Source: Nephrocerus scutellatus (Eukaryota > Arthropoda > Insecta > Diptera > Pipunculidae). Taken from it: a stretch of 64,000 bases of DNA. Shown piece by piece: positions 1 through 10,034 of this stretch (its first letter is position 1; every line of letters begins with the position of its first letter). The notes under the pieces are model-generated. The model had not been told where the DNA came from. It saw only the letters and a program-made list of their open reading frames with translations, and searched no databases. The stretch is taken from the NCBI GenBank assembly GCA_947095585.1, contig OX352763.1:66112219-66176218 (forward strand). Reading direction: 5' to 3'. The position numbers and the translations under genes are program-made.

Positions 1-1549
1 TCTGAAGTGCGATTTGCGACGAATGTTGGCCATCGCCTTGGTGGGCTGAATAGCCAGTCCAAAACGATTCTGGAGTCGGTCCACATAGTAACAGATGAAA
101 TTGTAATTGTTAAGATCGATGTGACTTCATTGACTAATCTGCTGAGAAGAACTGCCGCCATTAGCTCATGTCTTGGTATACTAATTTGCTTCAATGGTGC
201 CACCTTCGTCTTAGCGCAGATTAAATGAGTGACGAAAGCTCCTTGGGTATTTTGTGATCGAGAATATACTACAGCCGCATATGCCCACTTGCTGGCATCA
301 CAAAATCCATGTAATTCTAAAGATTTCGACGCAGTGATACAGTGTGGAATTTTTATCTTTGGAGTTTGGCTAATGCTGTTACGTAGATCAATCCATGCTG
401 ATCGCGTTTCTGATGGTAATTGCTCATCCGAGTCAGTCTTCTTCAACCACAAGGACTGGAACAGTATTTTGATTTTAATTGTTATTCCCAGGGGATCGAA
501 AATCTTGCTTGCTTCCGACAGAAAGCTTCGCTTTGTATGAACCTGTCTTCCAAATGTACTTGGAAAATAAATTGATCGATATGGGCGTCCCACGCTATAC
601 CCAGTATTGTTGCTGGAACTGGATTTTTCGGACAATACTTTTAAACTGGCACTATCGGTATTATTAAGCATATATCGCATCTGTGGGTTATTCGACAACA
701 TCTTTCTTAGGTTAAAGCCTCCACTACTTCAAATTTCTACTATGTTAGAGCGTAGTTCGAACAGTTCTGATAATTCTGATGCACCGGTCATTAGATCATC
801 GACATATATAATCCGCTCCACTGCCCGTTCTGCTGCAGGATGCTTATCTCTATATTCCAAGGCCAGTTCCTTTAAACACCTAGTCGCCATGATTGATGCG
901 GAGGCCATACCATAAGTTACCGTATTTAACATATAGGGGCGTATTTGGTTCTGGTTGTCTCTCCATAGTATTATTTGATGTACCGCGTCACCTTTGTCTA
1001 CCCGAATCTGGCGATACATTTTCTCAATGTCACCTACAAGTACATATGGATGTTGTCGAAATCGCGTAAGTATCTGGAACAGGATTGTACGTTGGGTCCC
1101 ACCATGAGGTTTTCGTTCAAGGATACACCTGTGGTTGATTTCGCTGGAGCATCGAAGACCACGCGCAATTTTGTTGTGCTGTTGCTGTGTTTAAAGACCC
1201 CATGATGAGACAGGATGTATGATCTTTGTAATTCTGTGCTGTTAAGGTCGATGGGCTGCATGTGGTGTAAGTCTTTGTATTCTCGCAGGAAATTATTGTA
1301 CAGCTGACGGAATAAGGAGTCGAATTTGAAACGCCTTTCCATGGCCAATAATCTTGAAAATGATTGTTGGTAAGTGGACCGCAAGGTTTGTTGTATGTCT
1401 TTAAATGGAAGTTTTGTAATGAACCTACAATCTGCTGCTCGTGTGGTCTCGTCACAAGCTTCTTCTTCATTTGAAGTTTTGACAAAATTAGGTATCTCTT
1501 CAGTTGCCCAAAAACGTTGTAATGTGGCATCAATGTCTACTATGGCTGC
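1..1549 (-). pseudogene. BEL/Pao reverse transcriptase and RNase H, cut by window edge
   Basis: The reading frame is open after the stop at 1550 and carries the Pao RT entry motif LRVVFDAPAKST near 1130-1165. A frameshift near 1080 moves the reading to the frame that holds GDIEKMYRQI and the catalytic YVDD box near 808-797. An in-frame TGA lies at 729-731. Another frameshift near 560-640 precedes the hallmark FDPLG and the RNase H-like stretch ELHGFCDASKWAYAA (about 300-250), PRHELMAAVLLSRL and MWTDSRIVLDWL. The integrase and 3' LTR would lie to the left of base 1. The identification as BEL/Pao is firm; the copy cannot make a full Pol. Confidence 0.88.
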
Positions 1550-2317
1550 TTATGATTGCGTTATTCCATCCGGATATGCCTCATGTCTACCTCCGATAAT
1601 CCACCCTATTTTTGTCTTGTGTGCTTTCATATTAGAATTATCTATGTTTATGCTGTTATCTTCCAATAGATCGAAGACAATGTCGGTACCAAGCAAAATG
1701 TCGATGTTTCCGGGTTTGCAGAAATTAGGATCAGCCAAATCGATATTTGCTTAATTGTGCATGCAATCAGGATTGAATTCAAAGGATGGCAACAATGATG
1801 TTATTTTTGGCATAATGAGTGCCTGTATGGATGCTATCTGTATGTCATTAAATCTTGAAGCTATGCGCAAAGTTGTAGATCCATGAGATCTTCCTCCATT
1901 TGCTTGACCGATTCCTGATATTAGGCTCCTGCAGTTTGTTCGAGGCAAGCTTAACTTTTGTACTAGTGTTTCGGTAACGATAGAAGATTGAGAGGCCGTA
2001 TCCAGTAATGCGCGGCATGAATGCGGTGTGCCAAGATTATCCCATACATTTACAACTGGCGTTGGCAGCACTGCCTGAAAAATTGATTTTAATGAGATAG
2101 TGTTAACTTTATCGATAATCTGCTCGAAACCCCTCGTGTGAAGATTTAATGCTGCGACGTTGGAGCTGGATACTTCTGTGTTTGCAGCTGCCGCATTCGT
2201 ATTTTGATTCAAATGTAGAAGGGTATGATGTTTTTTTGAACAATGATGACTGATTTTGCAGTCGTAAACTGAATGGCCTGAATTAAGGCAGTTGAAACAT
2301 CGATTGTCACTGGCGAT
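1550..2317 (-). pseudogene. BEL/Pao second zinc knuckle and aspartic protease
   Basis: This continues the Gag frame on the minus strand. After the second knuckle comes a low-complexity Asn/Ala linker and then a retropepsin-like domain, with the active-site triad as D-T-A (ALLDTASQSSIV) near 2000 and the flap-side motif ILLGTD near 1690. It resembles the DUF1758 proteases of Pao elements. DTA in place of DTG or DSG is noted but could be ancestral. In-frame TAA codons at 1751-1753 and 1550-1552 interrupt the domain and its C-terminal border. Its role in the family would be to cleave the Gag-Pol polyprotein. Confidence 0.82.
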
Positions 2318-3364
2318 TTACTTTCTTCTTTCGTGAACTTCCAGATGTTTAAATTGATCACAATCAAGTAGTCTATGATTGGCTTTCTTACAGACTATAC
2401 AGACGGCACTTATTGTGGTAGTGAGGCTATGTTTCAATTTCATTGAAGCATTTGATCTTGATGGTCGAACGGAATGTGTCTTAATCGACTCAAGCGCGTC
2501 AGTTCGTTTTAGTAAAAACTCAAAAAACTGTGATATTGTCGGAAAATCATTGTCGGTGTTTTGCTGGGCCCATAGACTGCGAGTTTCATCGTCTAGTTTA
2601 TTGAGTAGCAAATATATGAGCCATGGATCTCTACTTTCAGCTTTGTCACCCAAAGCCTTCAACCCACGGATCGTTTCATCGGATGTATTAAGTAATTTTC
2701 TTATACTGTTAGCATTTGCCACTTGCACGTGGGGTTGATCGATAAATCTACTTATAAAAAAATTGATTGTATGGCGCTTGCGATCGTATCTTTGTATGAG
2801 TTTCTTCAAAGCTTCAATGTAATTGGAGTCGGTGATCTTGAAGTGTCTCACTAACGAAAGTGCATCTCCTCTAAGCAAGCCAATCAAGTATTGAAATTTT
2901 TGCACAGATGATATATTTTCTCTGCCATGAATGTTGGAATGGAACAGGTCAAAGAAGCTTTGCCATTCTGTATAATCGCCAGAAAACGTGGGAACTTGTA
3001 ATTTCGCAAGACGCACTTCTGGTCCTGAATTCGTGGTGGTTGCATTCAGTGTAATTTCGTTGCCCGTATTGCTCATTTCAGCAACATTGCGTTTTTTGAT
3101 ACGATCGTTCAGTTTTGAGACAATGTTGTAATAGAATTCTTCGGATTCCTCCAATTTAGAATCCAACTTACTATCGAGCACGATCATGCTGGCTTCTAAT
3201 TCGACAATCTTATCCAAAATTTCTTTTGCGCGATTCACCTTTATGCGTAGCTCTTCAATTGATCTTGGTGTTTCTTCCTTAAGACCATCTGAAAATTTAG
3301 ATAATCTAGTTAGCATTCCTCTAAATACTGACCACTGCTTTTTAATGCGCTCTAAAGCACTCAT
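2318..3364 (-). pseudogene. BEL/Pao retrotransposon Gag (ends at premature stop)
   Basis: About 348 residues read from the ATG at 3364; the GTG two codons upstream is less likely as a start. The N-terminal third is helical and charged. The middle holds a segment around LQVPTFSGDYTEWQSFFDLF, typical of the BEL/Pao Gag core (DUF1759-like). The C-terminus has a zinc knuckle, C-X2-C-X4-H-X4-C (CIVCKKANHRLLDC). An in-frame TAA at 2318-2320 cuts the chain. The same frame continues past the stop into a second knuckle (CFNCLNSGHSVYDC), so the stop is probably a mutation, not a natural end. In the family, Gag packages the RNA and assembles cytoplasmic particles. The copy looks dead. Confidence 0.88.
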
Positions 3365-3380
3365 TTTCACGGATTGCTAT

Positions 3381-3439
3381 TTATTCGTAAAATAAATCTG
3401 GATTTTTACAGCTCAAAAGATTATTCGTAAAATAAATCT
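3381..3439. repeat. 19-bp direct repeat in BEL leader
   Basis: The 19 bases ttattcgtaaaataaatct occur at 3381-3399 and again at 3421-3439, exactly 40 bases apart, between the primer site and the Gag start of the BEL element. The function is unknown. It may simply be a short leader duplication. Confidence 0.8.
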
Positions 3440-3450
3440 TATTAATCTGT

Positions 3451-3469
3451 AATCCGGCTCGAAGGACCA
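3451..3469 (-). other. Primer binding site, tRNA-Tyr
   Basis: The plus-strand sequence aatccggctcgaaggacca equals the 3' end of insect tRNA-Tyr including CCA. Read on the minus strand it begins TGG and lies one base downstream of a TG/CA LTR boundary at 3471. It is about 85 bases upstream of the BEL Gag start, as expected for minus-strand DNA priming. The tRNA-Tyr assignment is from memory of fly tRNA-Tyr genes and should be compared with the host set. Confidence 0.85.
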
Positions 3470-3470
3470 G

Positions 3471-3930
3471 TGTTGAATTAAAAAAAGAATTTATGATATT
3501 ATTTTTAAAATACTAAAATGAAAACTTTTCCGGAGAGAATAAATTGCTGAAGGTTTTTTGCTTAAAAAGGAAATAGACCGACATATTTTTATGACGTTTC
3601 CTGCATCAGCCGTCAAATGTCAAAATGCTGGATTTAGCTATCGCCCATATTTTGATGATGTTGACAGATTATTGATTCATTTTTAGCTCCGTTTGTGAAA
3701 TTGTTGAACACTGAGCACTTACGCTCATACTCTGAGCAAATAAGAAACACGAGCATTTTTCTTGAGAAGACTTTGACTGCTCTGAACTAATTTATGAAAA
3801 CGCCAAATGACAGAATATTGTGAAAACTTGTTGTTCTATCTGTATTTTGATATCGAAAACAAAAAACCACATCAATAAAAATACAATTCAGTAAATAAGT
3901 AAGTAAGTTGAATTAAGCATAAAACATTTA
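3471..3930 (-). repeat. Probable BEL/Pao 5' LTR (outer end not determined)
   Basis: The inner edge is clear: CA on the minus strand at 3472-3471, next to the tRNA-Tyr primer site. The 3' LTR is outside the window, so the outer edge cannot be set by comparison and the end given is approximate. No coding is seen in this AT-rich stretch. Confidence 0.4.
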
Positions 3931-4039
3931 TACCTCGTTTCATTTGCTGGGTTCATTTGTGGGTGAGCTAAGATTTCTCTCTCGTGGTTTCAGTTTAACG
4001 TTGCATTTGCGAACTGTGCCCGGAGTACGGTTTGATTTT

Positions 4040-4205
4040 ATGTACCTTTATTTTGTAACTTTTAATAGAAAGTATTGTCAGCGGAAATATACATGTGTAC
4101 AAAATTTCAATAAAATCGGGCCATGGGAAGTGGGTTAAAAATTGATCAGAAAATCTGACCAGCCAGCCAGCCAGCCACGTGCACGCGAAGTTAATATAGA
4201 GAATT
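4040..4205 (-). repeat. Dispersed non-coding repeat with TGGCTGGC core
   Basis: Read on the minus strand, this stretch runs from a segment ending in an AATTCTCTATATTA-like motif, through a (TGGC)n core, to a tract with matches to ATCAATTTTTAACCCACTT, CCCGATTTTATTGAAA and ACACATGTATATTTCCG. The same order is found on the plus strand at 58910-59045 and 59815-59990. It is a dispersed repeat family shared by both ends of the window, in opposite orientation. No coding capacity is seen, and the class of element is unknown. Confidence 0.75.
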
Positions 4206-4394
4206 AAAAAATTTACTCGCACCTGCAACGCGATTATTGTGTTGTGCAAGTTTACGAAAATGCAAGCGCAAATGAAAGCATGACTCGATCATGTGATGTA
4301 TACCTTAAAACTGGTTTATGATTCATATTCAAAATATATACACACTGGTTTCATTCTATGTACAAAATATTCTATGTAGAAAATATATACACTT

Positions 4395-4445
4395 ACACAT
4401 ATATATATATATATTGATCACATATATATATATATATACATACAT
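4395..4445. repeat. TA/CATA microsatellite
   Basis: Two (AT)n runs of about 16-18 bases flank a TGATCAC spacer and are followed by catacatag. This is simple sequence only. Confidence 0.85.
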
Positions 4446-4484
4446 AGAAAGAAGGAGAGAGAGAAAGAAAAGAAACATTAATTA

Positions 4485-4640
4485 AGGCTGTGTTTATGGC
4501 GAAGCGTATTCGCGTCGCGCGACGTGATGCGATTCGCTGCTAGCGATCAATTACATGCGTACATATGGAGGTGTTTATGGCGCAGCGATTTGGCGAAAAG
4601 CGAAATGAGCGACTGCACGCGACTCGTGCGACGAAAAACT
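4485..4640. repeat. Left end of a DNA-transposon-like element (terminal inverted repeat)
   Basis: The roughly 40 bases starting AGGCTGTGTTTATGGCGAAG at 4485 recur as the reverse complement ending at 8133. A second, subterminal copy of GTGTTTATGGCG lies about 80 bases inward (4570-4581), mirrored by a second GCCATAAACAC near 8028 at the other end. Terminal plus subterminal repeats in mirror order are what DNA transposons show. No transposase is present between the ends, and no clean target duplication is visible. Confidence 0.6.
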
Positions 4641-4780
4641 GCAATCAAAATATTTTGAATCAGTTTAGCGAACCGCTCGTTCGTTATGGAAAAATGTATT
4701 GAGGTTGTGCGCGGAAACCAGTGTTTGTGGAATCGCTTCCAAGATATATTAAAATTGTTTACTGTTCATACGATATAGAA

Positions 4781-5521
4781 TTTCAATTTAAAATTAAACC
4801 ATTTAAAGTTCGATGCAAACTTTTTCAAAAGCAAACGAAATCTTTTCAACAAAAACAAAAAAAAACTTTTTCCAAAATAACAAAACTTTTTCAAATCCAT
4901 ATGAAGCTTTTTCAAAATTAAAAGAAACTTTCTCAAAATCAAAAGAAACTAAAAATTTTTTTTTTCAATGGAGGGGCTGCGTTTTAACTGCTTGTGGTAA
5001 TTTCATAGCACATTTTGTTGGAACTGTTGCAGTCGTATTTTACGAAACTCAATAACTGTAACTGGTGCTAGTGAGAATCCAAATGTCTAACATTTTCGCT
5101 CATAATTCTAAATGAATTATAATTTTGATCGGTCTAGTGGCTTTTTGACATATTTATCGGTTTCTAAGTTCTACTGTCATTTTGTTGCGAACATCATAGG
5201 CACAATTATTTTTAAAACACCGAAAGAATTAAAAGTCGTCGTTGAACTTTCGTTTGAAACGAGGCGTTACAAACCGTAACTCAAAACGACCGCAACAATT
5301 ACAACACAAATATGCTAAAGAAATTGCCACAAGCAGTTGAAGGGCAGCCCCTCAATTGAAAAAAAAACTTAAGTTTCTTTTGATTTTAAAAAAGTTTCAT
5401 ATGGATTTGAAAAAGTTTTGTTTGGTTTGGAAAAAGTTTTATTTGTTTTTGGAAAGGTTTCGTTTGCTTTTGAAAAAGTTTGCATTGAACTTTTAATGGT
5501 TTAATTTGAAATTGAAATCCA
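4781..5521. mobile_element. Foldback-like element with long inverted-repeat arms
   Basis: The left arm, from about 4781 to 5055, runs from a TTTCAATTTaAAATTAAACC edge through a T/A-rich (CTTTTTCAAA)n-like tract to GGGGCTGC and CTGCTTGTGG. The right arm, about 5285 to 5521, is its diverged reverse complement: CCACAAGCAG, GCAGCCCC, AAAAAGTTT repeats, then GGTTTAATTTGAAATTGAAA. About 230 bases of spacer separate the arms. The arms have an inner simple-repeat portion, as in foldback elements. There is no coding sequence: the short open frames inside are translations of the repeats. Confidence 0.7.
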
Positions 5522-6219
5522 CTAATACTCTTTAAATTTTTCCGGATATTATTGGAGGCGGGGTTGCAAATGCTGAAATTCTCCATGACGTTTGCGTTCT
5601 TTGTTTATTGGATGCACTTGAAATCTCTTATTTATTTTTAATGTTTTCAAATAATTTTGACGCAGTGTAACGGTGCACTTGCATTAAGCGATTGAATGTG
5701 AACAGCAATGCATCTAATGAAATATAAACCTTTATAATGGTATACTTGCATTAAGCGAATGAATGTTAAAAGCTATGCAGTAAGAGAACATAAATTGCTG
5801 CACAGAAATTTCCCACCCAAAAGTATTCGATGCAACCTAACGCACAACGTTCACTATCGGTTCCCTTGCGCGCCGTGTAAATAAGTACCAAATAAGCCAT
5901 TGTAGATGATTCTGTACAGAGACATTGCGAAATGCAGCAATGACCGTCGTCTCGCTCTAACACCCATCAAAGGGCCAAAACGACTTGTTGCAGAAAACAT
6001 TGTCAAAAGGAATTTCTTTTCATGAGAGTTGGCGAGGAGACAGCACGTCAAAAAAATCGCTCCGTCAAGGAAAATAAAAATTTGAAAGAAAAAATAAAGA
6101 AGTGGAAGGGAAAAGAATTGGGAATTGGACATCCAGAAAAAAAAAAAGGAAAATACTAAGAAAAGGAACGCTAGGAAGAGGAACAAGACGATCCAAAAGA
6201 AAAAAAAAGGAAAAAGGAA
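5522..6219. other. Non-coding stretch with a short tandem duplication and a purine-rich tract
   Basis: A roughly 65-base segment (GCATTAAGCGATTGAATG core) at 5667-5730 is repeated with divergence at 5736-5795. From 6060 to 6220 the plus strand is almost pure A/G, like the purine tract at the same relative place in the 10035 LTR. Part of this may be the upstream half of the LTR that follows, but no LTR start could be located. No gene is seen. Confidence 0.5.
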
Positions 6220-7860
6220 AGCGGAGGGGTAAGTGTGGAACTTAGAATAAATTTTGTTGTTGCAATTAGTAATCGGGCTACATCGTTGTAATCCCCCCAC
6301 AATTTATAGAAAAGGGCGAAATTTGTCAACGATAAGGAGTCCGCTACACCAAGGAATAAATATTCCTAACCAAAAAAAACAAGACCGAATCACAGCTTAT
6401 GGTTAAGGAGAAGAGGCCACCACGCGAGCTGAGTTCAAAAATCGAACAAAATCACAACAAACATCGCCCTTTTCCCTCACGTAAGTACTGCTATTATATA
6501 ATTCTGCTTTTGGGGCGCCCAGAGTGGCCGTTGATGCACCTAGAGATTCAGAAGGCCCATCTGCTCGAGCGCATGTCTTCTGGGGTCGGTCCGATAAAAT
6601 TGTTACAGTGATCCAACTTACCTTATTACACTTTCCTAATTATTATAGATTATAAGAATTATTCCATACAGTTACCTTTTTACACTTTCTAATTAATTTA
6701 GATTACAAGAATTATTCTATACTTACCTGATTACACTTTTTCCAATTGTTATAGATTATGAGAATTACTCTATACTTACCTTATTACACTTGTCTACTTA
6801 TTATAGATTATAAGAATTATTCCATACAGTTACCTTTTTGAACTTTTATTATATTTTGATTACAAGAATTACACTTTTTCTAACTATTGGAGATTATAAG
6901 AATTATTCTATACCTACCTTATTACATTTTTCTAATTATATTTAGATTACAAGAATTATTAATTACTTACCTTAGTAACCTTGCCTAATTATTATAGATT
7001 ATAAGAATTATTCAGACACTTACCTTTTTACACTTTTTATTATATTTAGATTACAAGAATTATTCTATACTTACCTGATTACACTTTTTCTAACTATTAG
7101 AGATTATAAGAATTATTCTATACTTACCTTATTACATTTTTCTAATTATATTTAGATTACAAGAATCATTCATTACTTGCCTTATTACACTTTTTCCAAT
7201 TGTTATAGATTATGAGAATTACTCTATACTTACCTTATTACACTTGTCTACTTAGTATAGATTATAAGAATTATTCCATACAGTTACCTTTTTGAACTTT
7301 TATTATATTTAGATTACAAGAATTACACTTTTTCTAACTATTGGAGATTATAAGAATTACCTTATTACATTTTTCTAATTATATTTAGATTACAAGAATT
7401 ATTCATTACTTGCCTTATTACACTTTTTCCAGTTGTTATAGATTATGAGAATTACCCTATACATACCTTATTACCCTTGTCTAATTATTATAGATTATAT
7501 GAATTATTCAATTCGCTTACCTTTTCAACACCTAAGGAAATGTTGTAGAATTAATATTGTGGTAATATCGTACTTAATATAACACTTAATGTAGAACTAA
7601 ATAGCCTTTGAATTATAACGTAAAATGAATTAAAAGGAGTTTTTTTTAGTTCAGATCTCGTCGCCCCCATGAATTAAGATACAGGTCAACGGGGCCTGGT
7701 GCACGCATTAAATATATTTATGATGGTGGAAGCAGGTGACGGGCCAAGACCCCACCCCATTCCGGCGAGCTGGTTAGAGCGTATGCTAGGCGTACACACC
7801 AGGCCTAAATCGCAGCTACTTCAACGTTTGTGTGCTCTTAACAAAAGAAAAACCATTACA
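6220..7860 (+). repeat. Gypsy LTR (family A), copy 1, left edge unknown
   Basis: It ends in CCATTACA at 7860, five bases before a tRNA-Lys-type primer site. Near 6226 it has a GAG|GTAAG-like donor following a purine tract. A conserved U5-like block (GGGCCAAGA-CCCACCCC, then CCGGCGAGCTGG and GCGTATGCTAGGCGT) at 7737-7795 is shared with the LTR at 10035-11943, although the rest differs. The two families are therefore related. The partner LTR was not found in the window. Confidence 0.75.
6606..7540 (+). repeat. AT-rich tandem repeats of about 53 bp inside the family A LTR
   Basis: Roughly 16-17 imperfect units share TTACCTTATTACACTTTT followed by TAGATTATAAGAATTATTC. Units alternate between ATTATAGATTATAAG and ATATTTAGATTACAAG types. 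A second copy of the whole tract is at 25780-26710. In the duplicate one segment is 13 bases longer, consistent with slippage. Confidence 0.88.
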
Positions 7861-7865
7861 TAAAT

Positions 7866-7883
7866 TGGCGCCCAACGAGGGGC
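7866..7883 (+). other. Primer binding site, tRNA-Lys type
   Basis: TGGCGCCCAACGAGGGGC differs by one base from the classical Lys-1,2 primer site (T to A at position 13). It follows the LTR end with a TAAAT spacer. An identical site is at 27042-27059. Bases 7884-8019 look like untranslated leader with no gene. Confidence 0.88.
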
Positions 7884-8019
7884 CTAAGTGTAAAGTGTAT
7901 GCGGTTCAGATAGGCTTTCAAAAATCACCATTACAGCAGCAAACAACTGCTTTCCAATAACAATAAGCGCCTTATTTTAGCACGCATGTTGTTGACAGGA
8001 ATGAAACAATTCGAATTCG

Positions 8020-8133
8020 CTCTGCCATAAACACTCAATCGCTTGCGATTTCGCACGTAGCGATGTCGCTTGCGTTCACGCGAAAAGCCATCGCGTCGCG
8101 CGACGCGAATACGCTTCGCCATAAACACAGCCT
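8020..8133. repeat. Right end of the same inverted-repeat element
   Basis: Mirror of 4485-4640: GCCATAAACAC occurs at about 8028 and 8119, and the block ends in CACAGCCT at 8133. The copy at 27195-27309 belongs to the tandem duplication and has no left partner there. The block is GC-rich in a very AT-rich setting, with alternating GCGA/TCGC motifs that could fold. Confidence 0.6.
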
Positions 8134-8194
8134 AATATTCGTTGCTTATGATGATGTTGTATTGTTCTTTCATATTCACCCATGTTCTCCAATC

Positions 8195-8602
8195 CATAAC
8201 AGTATTCAAGATTGAGATTAAAGCATCAGCTGCCGAAATGCTTTATGGAGCGAATCGTAGAATTCCTGGTGAATTTTTTACCATCCAAAATTTTTTCCTA
8301 ATCCTCAGATGTTCGTGGAGAAACACAGAGAAGCGATGAGGCGAGTGCGAACTGTTCCGACAGCACATCACAGTAGGACGAAACCGTTCGTCTTTCAAGA
8401 ATTTCAAAGTGCACACACGTATTTCTTCGTTGTGATGCAGTAAAAAACCACTGGAACAACCGTACACAGGACCACATCTAATTCTTCACAGAATCAACGA
8501 ACGACTCTACCAAATCCAAGTTGGAGACCGCGAGCAACACGTATCGGTGGACTGGTTAAAGCCAGCGTATCTTGACCAACAATCTGGAATAGAGGGGAGT
8601 GG
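8195..8602 (+). pseudogene. Gypsy integrase C-terminal remnant with polypurine tract
   Basis: The translation shows KIEIKASAAEMLYGANRRIP followed by GEFF, the end of the Gypsy integrase core. After a frameshift near 8390-8420 comes a GPY/F-like segment (RCDAVKKPLEQPYTGPH, then VSVDWLKPAYL). This matches the order seen in the intact integrase at 23600-23950. The remnant ends at a purine tract (AGAGGGGAGTGG) directly before an LTR start, as in a natural 3' end. The upstream pol is missing: the DNA-element end at 8133 abuts it. A copy lies at 27371-27778. Confidence 0.82.
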
Positions 8603-9318
8603 TGTGGCGACATAACTACGACGTAGCGACCAGTAGACTGGTTGCATTTGAAATTTTTTCCTCAGGAAACAGATTCCGTCATCTCTTTTAAATATTCTTA
8701 CGCATTTACTGTAACTTGAACAGACTTTATAATTAAGAAAGCTTTGTAATTTGGATTTTGACTAATTAACTAATTTTACTAAACATCCCTAAATGCCGTC
8801 GGTGCTTGGTAGTATTAATAAACATATGCTGAGAAACGTGTTGTTTTTTTAAATCGGTTTTTATCTTGCACTTACGGAAAATATTGACTCAAAAATTGAG
8901 AATCGAAAATAACGCGCGTGAATAAAATCAAATAAATTGTACAGAAATTAAAATCAATTAAGCTTTAGAATTTATTTTCCCATTCATTATTTTTCAATAA
9001 CTTCGATAAAGAATTAACTTATCAAACTTTAAATCTATTAAAGGAGCGCGAATTCGACAAAAGTATACTAGTAGCGGTCGTCAATTGAACTAAAGCATCT
9101 ACATTGGGAAATATCATATTTTTCGTGAGTTAATCTTGGAATTCGCTCACAATTAAATTTTCAATTAAGTTTTCCTAATATAATGTAGATGTCGCGTAAA
9201 TCGCAATAAAAAGGTATATAATACATACAAACAATTGTCATATCATGTACACCAACCGCTACAACCGTTCCATTACATCCGCAACAAAATGATTTCAACA
9301 ACAACGTATGTTAAGTAC
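8603..9318 (+). repeat. 3' LTR of a Gypsy element (family D), copy 1, right edge approximate
   Basis: It starts TGTGGCGACATA right after the polypurine tract of the integrase remnant. The right edge is uncertain: LINE-like coding begins near 9319. It is AT-rich and contains TATA-like sequence near 9215. The duplicate is at 27779-28499, with a 12-base indel near 8636 and a 6-base indel near 9233. Confidence 0.6.
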
Positions 9319-9503
9319 GTTAAATTCTGACCTTGACAGCAAAACAAGGTGGGGACTACATAATAGAGTTGAATTTAACGCTTCTAAAACTCATCGTCTA
9401 AGCGTAATTTAAAACCCCAACCTTTATCCATGAATGGTTCTTGCATCAAAGAAACTGAAAAGCTCTCAGTTCTCGGTATGTGCGTCAACAACAAGACTCG
9501 TTG
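9319..9503 (+). pseudogene. LINE reverse transcriptase fragment, copy 1
   Basis: The translation gives LNSDLDSKTRWG, VEFNASKTHRLS and, after a frameshift, NGSCIKETEKLSVLGM. These are the residues between the catalytic core and thumb of Jockey/CR1-type non-LTR reverse transcriptases. It is cut at 9503 by the left edge of the family C LTR. In the second copy the same LINE continues beyond that insertion at 34062. Confidence 0.78.
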
Positions 9504-10034
9504 TGTAACGGAGTTTTCCCAGCCGGGGTAAACTCAGCGAGACCAGAGTTCAGAGAAAAGGGGTCGTTACAATGAATTTATACTTTTGTGGGACTTTTAG
9601 TTATATTCAGTCTTATTGCTTAAATTGTACTATTTTCACAGGCGTGAGCCTGCGACGATTGTGATTCCTGAGCGATGCGTGGGCGTGAGCCTGACGATCG
9701 TAATTCCTGAGCGATGCATGAACCTGAGACGATCGTAATCCCTGAGCGATGCGTGAGCCTGAGACGATCGTAAATCCTGAGCGATGCGTGAGCGCTAGCC
9801 TGAGATGTGCGTGCAACCTGGATGATGCGTGAGCGCTAGCCTGCGATGAGCGTGCAACCTGGGTGATGCGTGAGCGCTAGCCTGCGATGAGCGTGCAACC
9901 TGGATGATGCGCGGGCCTGAGACAATCGTGATCCCTGAGCGATACGTGAGCCTGAGACGATCGTGGTTCCTGAGCGATGCGTGAGCCTGACGATCGTAAT
10001 TCCTGAGCGATGCGTGAGCGCTAGCCTGAGATGT
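9504..10034 (-). repeat. Family C Gypsy LTR, copy 1, first part
   Basis: It begins TGTAACGG on the plus strand (the element is on the minus strand) and matches 28685-29215 base for base in length (531 bases). It consists largely of the GATGCGTGAGC-type minisatellite. It is interrupted at 10034 by the large Gypsy insertion and resumes at 25124. Confidence 0.88.

Larger units (their letters stand above)
6220..10034. repeat. Tandem segmental duplication, copy 1 (first part)
   Basis: Bases 6220-10034, resumed after an insertion at 25124-25383, are repeated almost identically at 25384-29470, with only scattered substitutions and indels of up to 13 bases by eye. Copy 1 has 4075 bases without the insertion. 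It contains, in order, a Gypsy LTR and primer site, a DNA-element end, an integrase remnant, a second LTR, a LINE fragment and part of a third LTR. Confidence 0.93.

Noticed and set aside
3451..3469. tRNA-Tyr gene
   Set aside because: Only the 3' 19 bases match and no cloverleaf precedes them. Its place next to an LTR edge identifies a primer binding site.
5854..6300. 148-residue minus-strand frame rich in Phe/Leu
   Set aside because: It reads the complement of a purine-rich tract, so the hydrophobic string is a composition artefact.
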